Source: Bacillota bacterium (GTDB taxonomy: Bacteria > Bacillota > Clostridia > SK-Y3). Taken from it: a stretch of DNA of 64,000 bases. The translations under genes were made by a program, and so were the position numbers. The notes below the pieces were generated by a model. The model was not told the origin of the DNA, searched no databases, and saw nothing but the letters and a program-made list of their open reading frames with translations. The stretch is taken from the NCBI GenBank assembly GCA_022360955.1, contig JAKSBV010000203.1, forward strand, positions 1 to 64,000. Reading direction: 5' to 3'. Shown here in pieces: positions 43,803-52,537 of the stretch (position 1 is the first letter of the stretch; each line of letters opens with the position of its first letter).

Positions 43803-43860
43803 AAAGATAAAGAACTGCAACCCTAAAACATATTTGATTTTAAAGTTCGGTATCCATATA
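43803..43860 (+). repeat. 103-bp palindromic element, deletion copy E
   Basis: Matches both ends of copy B (AAAGATA..CTGCAACC..CTAAAA and TTTGATTTTAAAGT..TATC.ATA) but lacks the roughly 45-bp inner hairpin. The outer stem is kept (GATAAAGAACT 43806-43816 with AGTTCGGTATC 43844-43854), with two base pairs changed on both sides relative to copy B. Confidence 0.65.
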
Positions 43861-43907
43861 CAATGTTTTATCACGGAGTATATAGATAAGTGAAAGGAGC
43901 AGCGGAT

Positions 43908-44264
43908 ATGAGATGGATTAACAGTATTCCACCCTTATTATCTCTTTTCTCTTCATTATTGATATGTGTTGTAAGTTTAGGACAAGCCGTTAGTTTTCGT
44001 GTGATATGTTTAAGAGCTTCGATAACCCTTGTTGTGTTTTATATATTTGGGTTGTTCGTACGTAAAATGTGTATAGATATGATTACCGATATCGTAATGA
44101 AAAAGCAAAAGAAGATAGAGGAGAAAAAAAAGAAAAAGTTGGAAGCAGATCAGCAGCAAGGAAACGAAACAAAGGGAGAGGATGAGTTTTTTTCACCTCT
44201 GAATGTAGCCGAGTTGGGGGATAAAGAAGCAAAAATCATAACCAATCAAGTGATGCAGCAATAG
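43908..44264 (+). CDS. Small membrane protein of the fla/che cluster, unknown
   Basis: Not recognised as a named family. The 118-residue protein has two hydrophobic segments (about 8-28 and 33-56), then a lysine-rich charged stretch (MKKQKKIEEKKKKKLEADQQ) and a polar tail. It sits between cheD and sigD, a place where clostridial genomes often have a small uncharacterised membrane protein. ATG 43908 is 8 nt after AAAGGAG; GTG 43890 would include that site. A function in motility is inferred from position only. Confidence 0.7.
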   Translation: MRWINSIPPLLSLFSSLLICVVSLGQAVSFRVICLRASITLVVFYIFGLFVRKMCIDMITDIVMKKQKKIEEKKKKKLEADQQQGNETKGEDEFFSPLNVAELGDKEAKIITNQVMQQ

Positions 44265-44300
44265 TTGAACACGTTTATCCTATTATAACCTGCACATAAG

Positions 44301-44328
44301 GTTGATTGGTTGGCAGTTTACAGTTAGA
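44301..44328 (+). repeat. Diverged heptamer array before sigD
   Basis: Units GTTGATT, GGTTGGC, AGTTTAC, AGTTAGA. Spacing of 7 is kept but the units are poorly conserved. Confidence 0.4.
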
Positions 44329-44364
44329 AATGATGACTGAGTGTATTTACAGGAGAGATTGCGA

Positions 44365-45138
44365 ATGTCTAATGCTACTTGCAAACAAACGAGCTTATGG
44401 AAGCAATATAGTGAGTCCAAAAGCAGTGTAGTAAGAGAAAAGTTAATATTGGAATATTCTCCATTGGTCAAATATGTTGCCGGCAGGTTAAATATCTACT
44501 TTGGGAATAATGTGGAATACGAAGACCTTTTGAGTTATGGCGTTTTCGGATTAATAGATGCTATTGATAAGTTTGATTTGGCTAAAGGTGTAAAGTTTGA
44601 AACCTATGCATCTTTAAGGATTAGAGGGGCCATTATTGATAGTATCAGGCAGTTGGATTGGGTTCCGAGAACGTTGAGACAGAAAAGTAAAGAGATAGAA
44701 AAAATGTATATAGAGTTAGAAAGTAAATTGGGACGACAACCGGATGACCGTGAAGTGGCTGACAAACTAAATATAAGCATTAAGGAACTACATAAAGTAT
44801 TAAATGATCTAAATATATCTAATCTCATTTCATTGGATGAAGTTTTGGAACAAAATCATGAGTCAAATATAGGCCTTAGCTATGATAGTCAATTTCAAAG
44901 TCCTACCGATTATGCAGAATTTAATGAGACCAAAAAAATACTTACTGAATCTATTGATAAGTTGTCTGAAAAAGAGAAAAAAGTGGTAACATTGTATTAT
45001 TTTGAAGAATTAACGTTGAAAGAGATTAGTGCAATTATGAAGGTCTCCGAATCCAGGATATCTCAATTGCACTCAAAAGCAGTAACAAAGTTAAGGGCCA
45101 AATTAAAGGGCCATAAATCGATACTATACGAAGGGTAA
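44365..45138 (+). CDS. sigD: Flagellar RNA polymerase sigma factor SigD/FliA
   Basis: Sigma-28-type factor for late flagellar and chemotaxis genes. The 257-residue protein has region 2 (LVKYVAGRLNIYF, YEDLLSYGVFGLIDAIDKFD, FETYASLRIRGAIIDSIRQL), region 3 (KEIEKMYIELESKLGRQPDD) and region 4 (LSEKEKKVVTLYYFEELTLK then SESRISQLHSKAV). ATG 44365 has AGGAGAG 7 nt upstream; an extension to 44341 is not conserved. Lies inside the cluster, so it is probably made with the early genes. Confidence 0.96.
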   Translation: MSNATCKQTSLWKQYSESKSSVVREKLILEYSPLVKYVAGRLNIYFGNNVEYEDLLSYGVFGLIDAIDKFDLAKGVKFETYASLRIRGAIIDSIRQLDWVPRTLRQKSKEIEKMYIELESKLGRQPDDREVADKLNISIKELHKVLNDLNISNLISLDEVLEQNHESNIGLSYDSQFQSPTDYAEFNETKKILTESIDKLSEKEKKVVTLYYFEELTLKEISAIMKVSESRISQLHSKAVTKLRAKLKGHKSILYEG

Positions 45139-45149
45139 GTGGTGATAAA

Positions 45150-46766
45150 ATGTCTGAAAACAATTACGGGATTGGCAGCAAAGGATATAGGCTGGAGTTT
45201 TGTGAGGATGGCGTTTTTCTTATCATTACACCTTTATCGGAATCAGGTATTATTGTAAATGTTGACGATGTATTAAATTATCTAGATAAAAAACAGATTA
45301 GCGGATATGATTGTGATAGGATTACTGAAATTGTAGAAATAGCTGACGGATCTTCGCAAAAAATTGCTGAGGCACAAGAAGAGTATAAAATTGACGCATC
45401 TACTATGATTAAGATTTCAAATGATAAGATGAAGGCAAGTATTGAGATTACACCTCCTGATGGTGGGAAAATGCTATCATGTGAAGAAATGATAAAGGTT
45501 TTACATGAAGGAAATGTTGTATTTGGATTGGATACGGATACCATTGATGCAATTTGCAGGCATCCCGTATTTGATCAGGAAATAGCCATTGCAAAAGGCG
45601 TTGAACCTGTTCATGGCAAAGATGGAAAAATGCAGTATCATTTTGAGCTTTCAAAAAGCAGAACCCCTAGACTGCTTGAAGATGGCAGAGTAGATTTTCA
45701 TGAGTTGAATCTGATAGAAAATGTACGTGCGGGAGATGTGCTTATTACGGCCATACCACCGACACCCGGTGAATCGGGAAAAAATGTATTGGGCGAGGAA
45801 TTACCGCCTATTCCCGGCAAGCCTGTGATATTACCTAAGGGTAAAAATGTTGACATATCCGATGATGGGCATCAACTATTAGCGTCTACGGATGGCCAGG
45901 TCGAAATTGTAAACCATAAGGTAAATGTCTGTGAGTTATATGAAGTAAAGGGGAATGTTGACAACTCCGTTGGAAATATTGATTTTGTGGGCAATGTAGT
46001 GGTGCGAGGAAACGTGCTGACAGGTTTTGCGATAGAAGCAGGTGGAACCGTTGAAGTGCAAGGAGTTGTGGAAGGTGCTACCATTAAAGCAGCCGGAGAT
46101 ATTATATTGCGCAGAGGCATGCAGGGACTCAATAAAGGGGTGCTTATAACGGAGGGGGACATTGTTGCAAAGTATATTGAACACAGCAACATAACCGCTA
46201 AAGGAGATGTCAAAAGTGAAGCGATTATGCATAGCAGGGTCAGATGTGGAGGCAAGCTTATCTTGAGCGGTAAAAAAGGGTTGATTGTAGGGGGGCTCGT
46301 AAGAGTATGGCAGGAGATAAGCGCCAAAATGATCGGATCTCCGATGGCAACCGTCACTGAGTTGGAGGTAGGCATAGACCCTGAGTTGCGCGAGAGGTAT
46401 AAGGAACTTAAAGATGAGCTTGTAAAGGTTGAAAGTGAAATCAAAAAGGCGGATCAGGCCGTACAACTTTTAAAAAAGCTTGAGGGTTTAAATAAATTAG
46501 ACGAACAAAAAAAGCAATTACTGGTGAAATCAATTAAAACAAAAGTTTTACTGACTAATAACTTTATGGAAATGAAAAAGGAATTTGTAAACTTAGAGGA
46601 GAAATTGGAAGAAGAAGGCAGCGGTAAGGTAAAAGTGCTAGATGTAATTTACCCCGGTACTAAAGTGACTATTGGTTCTCCAATGATGTATATTAGAGAA
46701 AATATTCAATATGCTACGCTGTACCGTGACGAAGCAGAGATTAAAATTGGGGCATATGAGAAATAA
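45150..46766 (+). CDS. fapA: FapA (DUF342) family protein
   Basis: A 538-residue protein of the flagellar assembly protein A family (formerly DUF342). The N-terminal half contains the conserved PPTPGESGKNVLGEELPPIP and a start near residue 175 (VDFHELNLIENVRAGDVL); the middle is a beta-helix-like repeat region (NVVVRGNVLTGFAIEAGGTV, EGATIKAAGDIILRRGM), and a coiled coil (about 405-490) follows. Biochemical role unclear; relatives interact with polar or cell-division regulators in other phyla. It starts 11 nt after sigD. Confidence 0.88.
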   Translation: MSENNYGIGSKGYRLEFCEDGVFLIITPLSESGIIVNVDDVLNYLDKKQISGYDCDRITEIVEIADGSSQKIAEAQEEYKIDASTMIKISNDKMKASIEITPPDGGKMLSCEEMIKVLHEGNVVFGLDTDTIDAICRHPVFDQEIAIAKGVEPVHGKDGKMQYHFELSKSRTPRLLEDGRVDFHELNLIENVRAGDVLITAIPPTPGESGKNVLGEELPPIPGKPVILPKGKNVDISDDGHQLLASTDGQVEIVNHKVNVCELYEVKGNVDNSVGNIDFVGNVVVRGNVLTGFAIEAGGTVEVQGVVEGATIKAAGDIILRRGMQGLNKGVLITEGDIVAKYIEHSNITAKGDVKSEAIMHSRVRCGGKLILSGKKGLIVGGLVRVWQEISAKMIGSPMATVTELEVGIDPELRERYKELKDELVKVESEIKKADQAVQLLKKLEGLNKLDEQKKQLLVKSIKTKVLLTNNFMEMKKEFVNLEEKLEEEGSGKVKVLDVIYPGTKVTIGSPMMYIRENIQYATLYRDEAEIKIGAYEK

Positions 46767-46819
46767 GGGAAAATTTGAAGGTTATAATAAACTGTAGACT
46801 GTAATGCGAGGTGATTTTG

Positions 46820-47140
46820 TTGTCGATTAAGCCTGTGGATTTGCAAGTTATGATACCAAAGACGACCGAGGTCTCTAAAATTTATAGTGAAGAAAATAAT
46901 AAAAATTTTATGAATCAACATCATGCGGCGACGTCATTTCAGCAGCAGACAGAGCAGAGTCTAAAAAAAGTAAATGCGACTAATGAGGCTTTTAAAGGAA
47001 AGATTAAAGAGAAGCAAAAGGATGAGAAAGAAGGCCAAGCCCAAGAAAAGAAAAACAGGAAAGAGCAAAAAGATGGTAAGCAGCATCAACAAAAGGGGAG
47101 TAGTCATTCAAAAGCAAGCACCATTGATATACGGATATAA
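46820..47140 (+). CDS. Conserved small protein of the fla/che cluster, unknown
   Basis: A 106-residue, very polar protein: the first 25 residues are ordered-looking (SIKPVDLQVMIPKTTEVSKI) and the rest is rich in Lys, Glu and Gln, probably disordered. Similar short proteins with this N-terminal stretch occur after fapA in clostridial clusters; no function is known to me. The TTG start at 46820 is preferred because GCGAGGTGA lies 6-8 nt upstream; GTG 46811 overlaps that site. Confidence 0.65.
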   Translation: MSIKPVDLQVMIPKTTEVSKIYSEENNKNFMNQHHAATSFQQQTEQSLKKVNATNEAFKGKIKEKQKDEKEGQAQEKKNRKEQKDGKQHQQKGSSHSKASTIDIRI

Positions 47141-47143
47141 ATA

Positions 47144-47171
47144 GTTCGGGGTTCGGGGTTTGGCGTTGAGA
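47144..47171 (+). repeat. Heptamer array after the small cluster protein
   Basis: Units GTTCGGG, GTTCGGG, GTTTGGC, GTTGAGA, beginning three bases after the stop codon of the preceding gene. Confidence 0.7.
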
Positions 47172-47256
47172 GAGAAGGTACGAAAAGAAATGGGGCGGAG
47201 AGTTGTTCCGATCATTTATTTCTGTGAACGGTGGGTCAAAGTGAGGAGAATGTCAA

Positions 47257-47811
47257 GTGGAAACAGTTGCTGGAATATTGTTAGTGTTTTCAATTATGAT
47301 TTGTATTTATGCATTGATGACAATTCGTAGATATAAAAAATCTTTTCAAACAGAATTAACTGTGTTTGAAACAAAAATGCAGCAGTTGGAGACGATGCTC
47401 AACAATTCCGACGAGATGGTTAACGAACTCAATAATCTTTCGGATTATGTAGTTGTAAGGGTAGAAGAGGCCAATACACAGCTTGTAAATACTTTATCCA
47501 CCTTGGATGAAAAGGTGAAGAGCGGTTCCGAACTGATTGAAGACTTGGAAGTGCAGTTAGAGCTGCATAATGACCTTTTGGTGCAGTCGGCTGAAATATG
47601 TGAGCAGCTACCCGACGGCGTTGGGACAGAAGCTAAAAAAGGTTTTGAGTCAATGGGCGTACGGAGGAGTTCCAATGGACGCATTTCGATTAATCCTAAG
47701 CATGCGGAGGCTTTGAAACTGTCGGAAGAGGGCATGGGCATTAGAGAAATTGCTCGGAAATTGGATATTGGCCAAGGTGAAGTTCAATTGTTATTAGGTC
47801 TGAAAAAATAG
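47257..47811 (+). CDS. Membrane-anchored coiled-coil protein with HTH-like tail
   Basis: A 184-residue protein resembling the DUF6115/YlxL-type proteins at the end of Firmicutes fla/che clusters. It has one N-terminal membrane helix (about 4-22, AGILLVFSIMICIYALMTI), a coiled coil (about 30-115) and a C-terminal helix-turn-helix-like part (KHAEALKLSEEGMGIREIAR, then LDIGQGEVQLLL). The combination could tether a nucleic-acid or protein binding module to the membrane, but this is inference. GTG start at 47257 with GAGGAGA upstream. Last gene of the cluster. Confidence 0.72.
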   Translation: METVAGILLVFSIMICIYALMTIRRYKKSFQTELTVFETKMQQLETMLNNSDEMVNELNNLSDYVVVRVEEANTQLVNTLSTLDEKVKSGSELIEDLEVQLELHNDLLVQSAEICEQLPDGVGTEAKKGFESMGVRRSSNGRISINPKHAEALKLSEEGMGIREIARKLDIGQGEVQLLLGLKK

Positions 47812-47840
47812 GGCAAGAAGCGTTTCTTGCCCTAAAAAAA
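47810..47840. terminator. Hairpin at the end of the fla/che cluster
   Basis: Stem AGGGCAAGAA (47810-47819) and TTCTTGCCCT (47824-47833), 4-nt loop, overlapping the last stop codon. On the + strand it is followed by A-rich, not T-rich, sequence; on the minus strand a T-run follows. It is therefore an orthodox terminator only for minus-strand transcription, although it marks the end of the cluster. Confidence 0.6.
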
Positions 47841-47911
47841 TGTAAGAATGCATTTAATGAGGCCGAAGAAGCTTCAACCCAAATTTATACACCCAAAATT
47901 AAAAAAAACAG

Positions 47912-47940
47912 TTGCTAATTAAATATAACTGTGGTAAACT
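47912..47940 (+). promoter_or_regulatory. Promoter of rpsB
   Basis: TTGCTA (47912-47917), 17-nt spacer, TAAACT (47935-47940). The predicted leader is about 200 nt and contains the inverted repeat element copy D. No other feature is visible in the 338-bp spacer before rpsB. Confidence 0.6.
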
Positions 47941-47989
47941 ACTATAGGAAAAAATACACACACTTTGGGATTTTTAAAAGGGTGCCATG

Positions 47990-48093
47990 CATATGGATAC
48001 GGGACTTTACAATCGAATCTATATTTTGAACAAAGAGGTAGAATCATCGTTGTTTGTTCAAAGGTATGCGGAGGTTGCAGCTCGTTATCTTTA
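47990..48093 (-). repeat. 103-bp palindromic element, copy D (minus orientation)
   Basis: Read on the minus strand it aligns along its whole length with copy B: AAAGATA, CTGCAACCT, the inner arm TTTGAACAAACAACGA, loop TTCT, TTTGTTCAAAATATAG, ATTCGATT.TAAAGT and GTATCCATAT. It lies in the presumed 5' leader of rpsB and ends 56 nt before its start codon. Confidence 0.8.
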
Positions 48094-48149
48094 ATGGTTT
48101 TTTAAAAAGCGGAACAAAGTGGAGGTATTCAAAACCAGGAGGTGAAAGT

Positions 48150-48875
48150 ATGTCAGTTATTTCAATGAAACAACTTTTGGAAGCGGGCGTTCATTTTGGT
48201 CATCAGACAAGAAGATGGAATCCTAAAATGGCTGAGTACATCTTTACCGAAAGGAATGGTATTTATATCATAGACCTTCAGAAAACGGTAAAGAAAATTG
48301 AAGAGGCCTATAATTTCATAAGAGATTTAGCGATGAATAATGAAAGTGTTCTTTTTGTGGGGACTAAGAAACAGGCTCAGGATTCTATTAAAGAAGAAGC
48401 GATTAGGGCGAATATGTTTTTTGTAAATGCCAGATGGTTAGGCGGTATGCTTACCAATTTCAAAACAATCAGAAAACGTATTGACCGCTTGCATCAACTT
48501 AATCAAATGGAGGAAGACGGAACATTTGATTTGCTGCCTAAGAAAGAAGTTATCAAGCTTAAAGGTGAAAGAGATAAGCTTGAAAAGTTTCTAGGCGGTA
48601 TCAAGGATATGAAGAAGCTTCCCGGCGCTTTATTCGTAGTTGATCCCAGAAAAGAGAGAATTGCTATCGCAGAAGCCAGAAAGATAGGGATTCCGGTTGT
48701 TGCGATTGTGGATACCAATTGTGATCCGGAAGAAATTGATTATGTGATTCCCGGTAATGATGATGCCATTAGAGCCGTAAAATTAATTGCATCTAAAATG
48801 TCGGATGCTGTGCTTGAAGGAAGACAGGGAGAACAGATTGTAGCTGAGGAAGAAGAACAAGAGGAAAAAGAGTAA
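48150..48875 (+). CDS. rpsB: 30S ribosomal protein S2
   Basis: Structural protein of the small subunit. The 241-residue protein shows [20 protein letters not shown], the middle [14 protein letters not shown] and the C-terminal [20 protein letters not shown], ending in an acidic tail. ATG 48150 is chosen, with AGGAGGTGAAAG upstream; the frame extends upstream through the leader repeat without a site. Followed by tsf, as usual. Confidence 0.98.
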   Translation: MSVISMKQLLEAGVHFGHQTRRWNPKMAEYIFTERNGIYIIDLQKTVKKIEEAYNFIRDLAMNNESVLFVGTKKQAQDSIKEEAIRANMFFVNARWLGGMLTNFKTIRKRIDRLHQLNQMEEDGTFDLLPKKEVIKLKGERDKLEKFLGGIKDMKKLPGALFVVDPRKERIAIAEARKIGIPVVAIVDTNCDPEEIDYVIPGNDDAIRAVKLIASKMSDAVLEGRQGEQIVAEEEEQEEKE

Positions 48876-48970
48876 ACAGTGTACAATCAACAGTGGATAT
48901 TTCAAATCACTGAATATGCTGATACTGCTGATAGAATGGTTGATAATGATTTGATAGATGTTGATCCTAT

Positions 48971-48992
48971 CGTTTTACAATGTAAAATCCGG
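48971..48992 (+). repeat. TTTTACAATGTAAAA palindrome, copy 2
   Basis: Core at 48973-48987 followed by TCCGG, abutting the rpsB-tsf hairpin. Matches the copies at 7213 and 51648. Confidence 0.55.
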
Positions 48993-49028
48993 TCTTCAGT
49001 CTTATTGAGAAGACTGAAGACCGGATTT
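48985..49028 (+). terminator. Strong hairpin between rpsB and tsf
   Basis: Perfect 19-bp stem: 48985-49003 (AAATCCGGTCTTCAGTCTT) with 49010-49028, 6-nt loop. The T-tract is weak (ATTTCTGCG). A partial terminator or processing site that lowers tsf relative to rpsB is likely. Confidence 0.65.
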
Positions 49029-49126
49029 CTGCGTTATGCCTTTTTAAAAAATAAAGTTTAGGGTTTGCGGCTGCCGATGAATTCGGAAATTTTCTCCCCA
49101 TGCTTGCCCCGGAACGAATGAATAAA

Positions 49127-49135
49127 TGGTATAAT
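49127..49135 (+). promoter_or_regulatory. Extended -10 promoter of tsf
   Basis: TGG followed by a perfect TATAAT (49130-49135). The -35 region is poor (TTGCCC at 49104-49109, 20 nt away), as often with extended -10 sites. Start near 49142, 36 nt before tsf. Confidence 0.5.
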
Positions 49136-49177
49136 ATTTGGAAATTTTATATAAAAGATATTAAAGGAGGCGTTAAA

Positions 49178-49822
49178 GTGGTAAGTGCACAGATGGTAAA
49201 AGAATTAAGAGAAAGAACCGGTGCCGGAATGATGGATTGTAAGAAAGCTCTTGCGGAGACCGGTGGTGATATGGAAAAGGCAGTTGAGCATTTGAGAGAA
49301 AAAGGCTTGGCGGCGGCTGCAAAAAGAGCCGGAAGAGTAGCGGCAGAAGGCTTGGTTGAGGCTTACATACATGGAAACGGAAGAATAGGCGTATTGGTTG
49401 AAGTAAACTCGGAAACGGATTTTGTTGCTAAAAATGAGGAGTTTAAGGTTTTTGTAAAAGACGTAGCAATGCAGATTGCTGCTGCCAATCCTCAGTATGT
49501 CTCGAGAGAAGAGGTGCCGGCAGAGATAATAGAAAGAGAAAGAGAAATATTAAAAGTACAGGCGCTGAATGAAGGAAAGCCGGAAAAAATTGTAGATAAA
49601 ATGGTAGACGGAAGAATTGAAAAATTCTTTAAAGAAGTCTGCCTGCTGGAACAACCTTTTATCAAAGACCCCGATAAAACGGTCAAAGACATATTGACAG
49701 AAAAGATCTCTACCATTGGAGAGAATATGAATATTAGAAGATTTGCAAGATTTGAAAGAGGCGAAGGCTTAGAAAAAAGGCAAGATGATTTTGCAGATGA
49801 AGTTGCAAATATGGTAAAATAG
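49178..49822 (+). CDS. tsf: Elongation factor Ts
   Basis: Nucleotide exchange factor for EF-Tu. The 214-residue protein has the N-terminal UBA-like helix ([20 protein letters not shown]), the core [20 protein letters not shown] and [14 protein letters not shown]; the short length is normal in Firmicutes. GTG at 49178 with AAAGGAGG 7 nt upstream is chosen; the frame runs on upstream to 49100 without a site. A terminator follows. Confidence 0.97.
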   Translation: MVSAQMVKELRERTGAGMMDCKKALAETGGDMEKAVEHLREKGLAAAAKRAGRVAAEGLVEAYIHGNGRIGVLVEVNSETDFVAKNEEFKVFVKDVAMQIAAANPQYVSREEVPAEIIEREREILKVQALNEGKPEKIVDKMVDGRIEKFFKEVCLLEQPFIKDPDKTVKDILTEKISTIGENMNIRRFARFERGEGLEKRQDDFADEVANMVK

Positions 49823-49834
49823 CAATATAAAATA

Positions 49835-49864
49835 AAAAGGGACACAATCTTGTGTTCCTTTTTT
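49835..49864 (+). terminator. Terminator after tsf
   Basis: Stem AAAAGGGACACAA (49835-49847) with TTGTGTTCCTTTT (49850-49862), one G-T pair, followed by TT. The following 200 bases before pyrH contain only weak promoter candidates (for example TTGTAT at 49985-49990) that I cannot support. Confidence 0.85.
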
Positions 49865-50068
49865 GGAAATGTATACCTTAGCACATGCAACGCGAAAAAT
49901 GCAACATAGTTAATGTGAATTCTTTTTCGTGTTCAATCTGTTTTGCTTAACGGGAAAAACTTAATCCTGTAACACAAATCGTACTTGTATAGACGGTCCG
50001 ATAAAAAATGGTATGAATTTTTACAATATAAGCAGGATTTTCTGGTTTAATGTAGAAGATATATTTAG

Positions 50069-51354
<1,286 letters not shown>

Positions 51355-51355
51355 C

Positions 51356-51553
51356 ATGCTTCCGGATGTAGTAGGATATCGATTGGAGAAGGGCAAAAAG
51401 ATATTGCTGGATGAAGGTTATCGTGATATCAAAGTTTTGTTTACGCGTTCTCCTAAGCATAATCCGCAGTTTACCGGTTATCATAACCAAAGAATTGTGA
51501 TGATCGGAGACATTGACGATTCAACAGTTGAATTGCTGGTTTGTCATGTATAG
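51356..51553 (+). CDS. Small PASTA-like protein after frr
   Basis: A 65-residue protein starting one base after frr and with CTTGGAGG upstream, so clearly part of that operon. The sequence LPDVVGYRLEKGKKILLDEG resembles the start of a PASTA domain (strand, then helix), which elsewhere binds muropeptides or beta-lactams in Ser/Thr kinases and PBPs. Here it is alone, with no signal peptide or membrane helix, so it is probably cytoplasmic. Function unknown. Confidence 0.7.
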   Translation: MLPDVVGYRLEKGKKILLDEGYRDIKVLFTRSPKHNPQFTGYHNQRIVMIGDIDDSTVELLVCHV

Positions 51554-51557
51554 TTGT

Positions 51558-51583
51558 CCCCTCATTGTGAGGGGCGTTTCTTT
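51558..51583 (+). terminator. Terminator after the pyrH-frr operon
   Basis: Stem CCCCTC (51558-51563) and GAGGGG (51569-51574), 5-nt loop ATTGT, then CGTTTCTTT. Confidence 0.75.
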
Positions 51584-51587
51584 AACT

Positions 51588-51736
51588 GGAGGTCGGAAAT
51601 CAGAGGTCGGAACGGTAGACGACTGCAAAGCAGTTTTATCTAGGTCGTTTTACATTGTAAAATCCGGCCGAAAAGAAGAGGATTTCATGTTCTTGCATTT
51701 TGTTTAGCCTCGGACTTCCGGTTTCGGACCTCCGAT
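51588..51736 (+). repeat. Heptamer-bounded element before uppS (with palindrome copy 3)
   Basis: Left arm GGAGGTC, GGAAATC, AGAGGTC, GGAACGG (51588-51615); right arm CCTCGGA, CTTCCGG, TTTCGGA, CCTCCGA (51709-51736). The 93-base core contains an ACTGC/GCAGT hairpin and the palindrome TTTTACATTGTAAAA (51648-51662) with GGTCG and TCCGGCC flanks. The uppS ribosome site begins 9 nt after the right arm. Confidence 0.75.
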
Positions 51737-51760
51737 TTTGGGTATGGAGGACGTTAGAGA

Positions 51761-52537
51761 GTGGGATTTAATTTTAAAAAAATAACAGAAAAAATAAAAA
51801 ATCTAAAAAATACAAAAAGTGAACATGAATTAGACTACACGGCGCTGCCGGAGCATATAGGATTTATCATGGATGGAAACGGCAGATGGGCAGCCAGAAG
51901 GGGATTGCCTCGCAGTGCAGGACATAAGGCCGGAGCGGAGGCGTTGAGACGGATTACGGAATTCTGCGATAAAATCGGTATAAAGATTATCACTGTCTAC
52001 GCTTTTTCAACAGAGAATTGGAAAAGGCCTCAGAAGGAAGTAAAAGCATTAATGGGTCTATTATCCCAATACCTTGGGGATGCAGAAAGAGAACTTGCCG
52101 GAAAGAATATTGTTATAAAAGTTATTGGAGATATTACAACCTTATCACAAAAGATACAGCAGCAAGTGATTGAAACGGAAAGATTGACACAAAATAATAC
52201 GGGATTGCTTTTAAATATTGCCATTAATTACGGAGGAAGAGATGAGATTATTCACGCAGTAAAGCAAATCGCCAAAGAAGTCCAAGCGGATCGTATAGCT
52301 GTAGAGGACATTGACGATCAGCTGATGTCTCAACATATGTATACAAGAGGCATCAAAGACCCAGATTTAATTATACGGCCAAGCGGAGAGTTAAGGCTTA
52401 GTAATTTTTTATTATGGCAATCTGCCTATTCGGAATTTTGGTTTGCAAAAATTTATTGGCCTGATTTTAATTCTCAGCATTTGTTGGCGGCAATCAGTGA
52501 CTATCAAAAGAGAACCAGAAGATTTGGGGGAATTTAA
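51761..52537 (+). CDS. uppS: Undecaprenyl diphosphate synthase
   Basis: cis-Prenyltransferase that makes the C55 lipid carrier for cell-wall synthesis. The 258-residue protein has catalytic D38 in HIGFIMDGNGRWAARR, then VYAFSTENWKRP, INYGGRDEI and RPSGELRLSNFLLWQ. GTG start at 51761 with GGAGG about 10 nt upstream. It abuts cdsA directly. Confidence 0.97.
   Translation: MGFNFKKITEKIKNLKNTKSEHELDYTALPEHIGFIMDGNGRWAARRGLPRSAGHKAGAEALRRITEFCDKIGIKIITVYAFSTENWKRPQKEVKALMGLLSQYLGDAERELAGKNIVIKVIGDITTLSQKIQQQVIETERLTQNNTGLLLNIAINYGGRDEIIHAVKQIAKEVQADRIAVEDIDDQLMSQHMYTRGIKDPDLIIRPSGELRLSNFLLWQSAYSEFWFAKIYWPDFNSQHLLAAISDYQKRTRRFGGI

Noticed and set aside
45872-46444. 190-codon and overlapping 176-codon minus-strand frames over fapA
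   Set aside because: Serine/threonine/proline-rich shadows of a real gene; no ribosome site.
48879-49061. 60-codon frame between rpsB and tsf
   Set aside because: It runs through a perfect 19-bp hairpin and a repeated palindrome; no family resemblance and no good ribosome site.
51513-51707. 64-codon frame overlapping the end of the PASTA-like gene
   Set aside because: It crosses a terminator and a repeat element and has no ribosome site.
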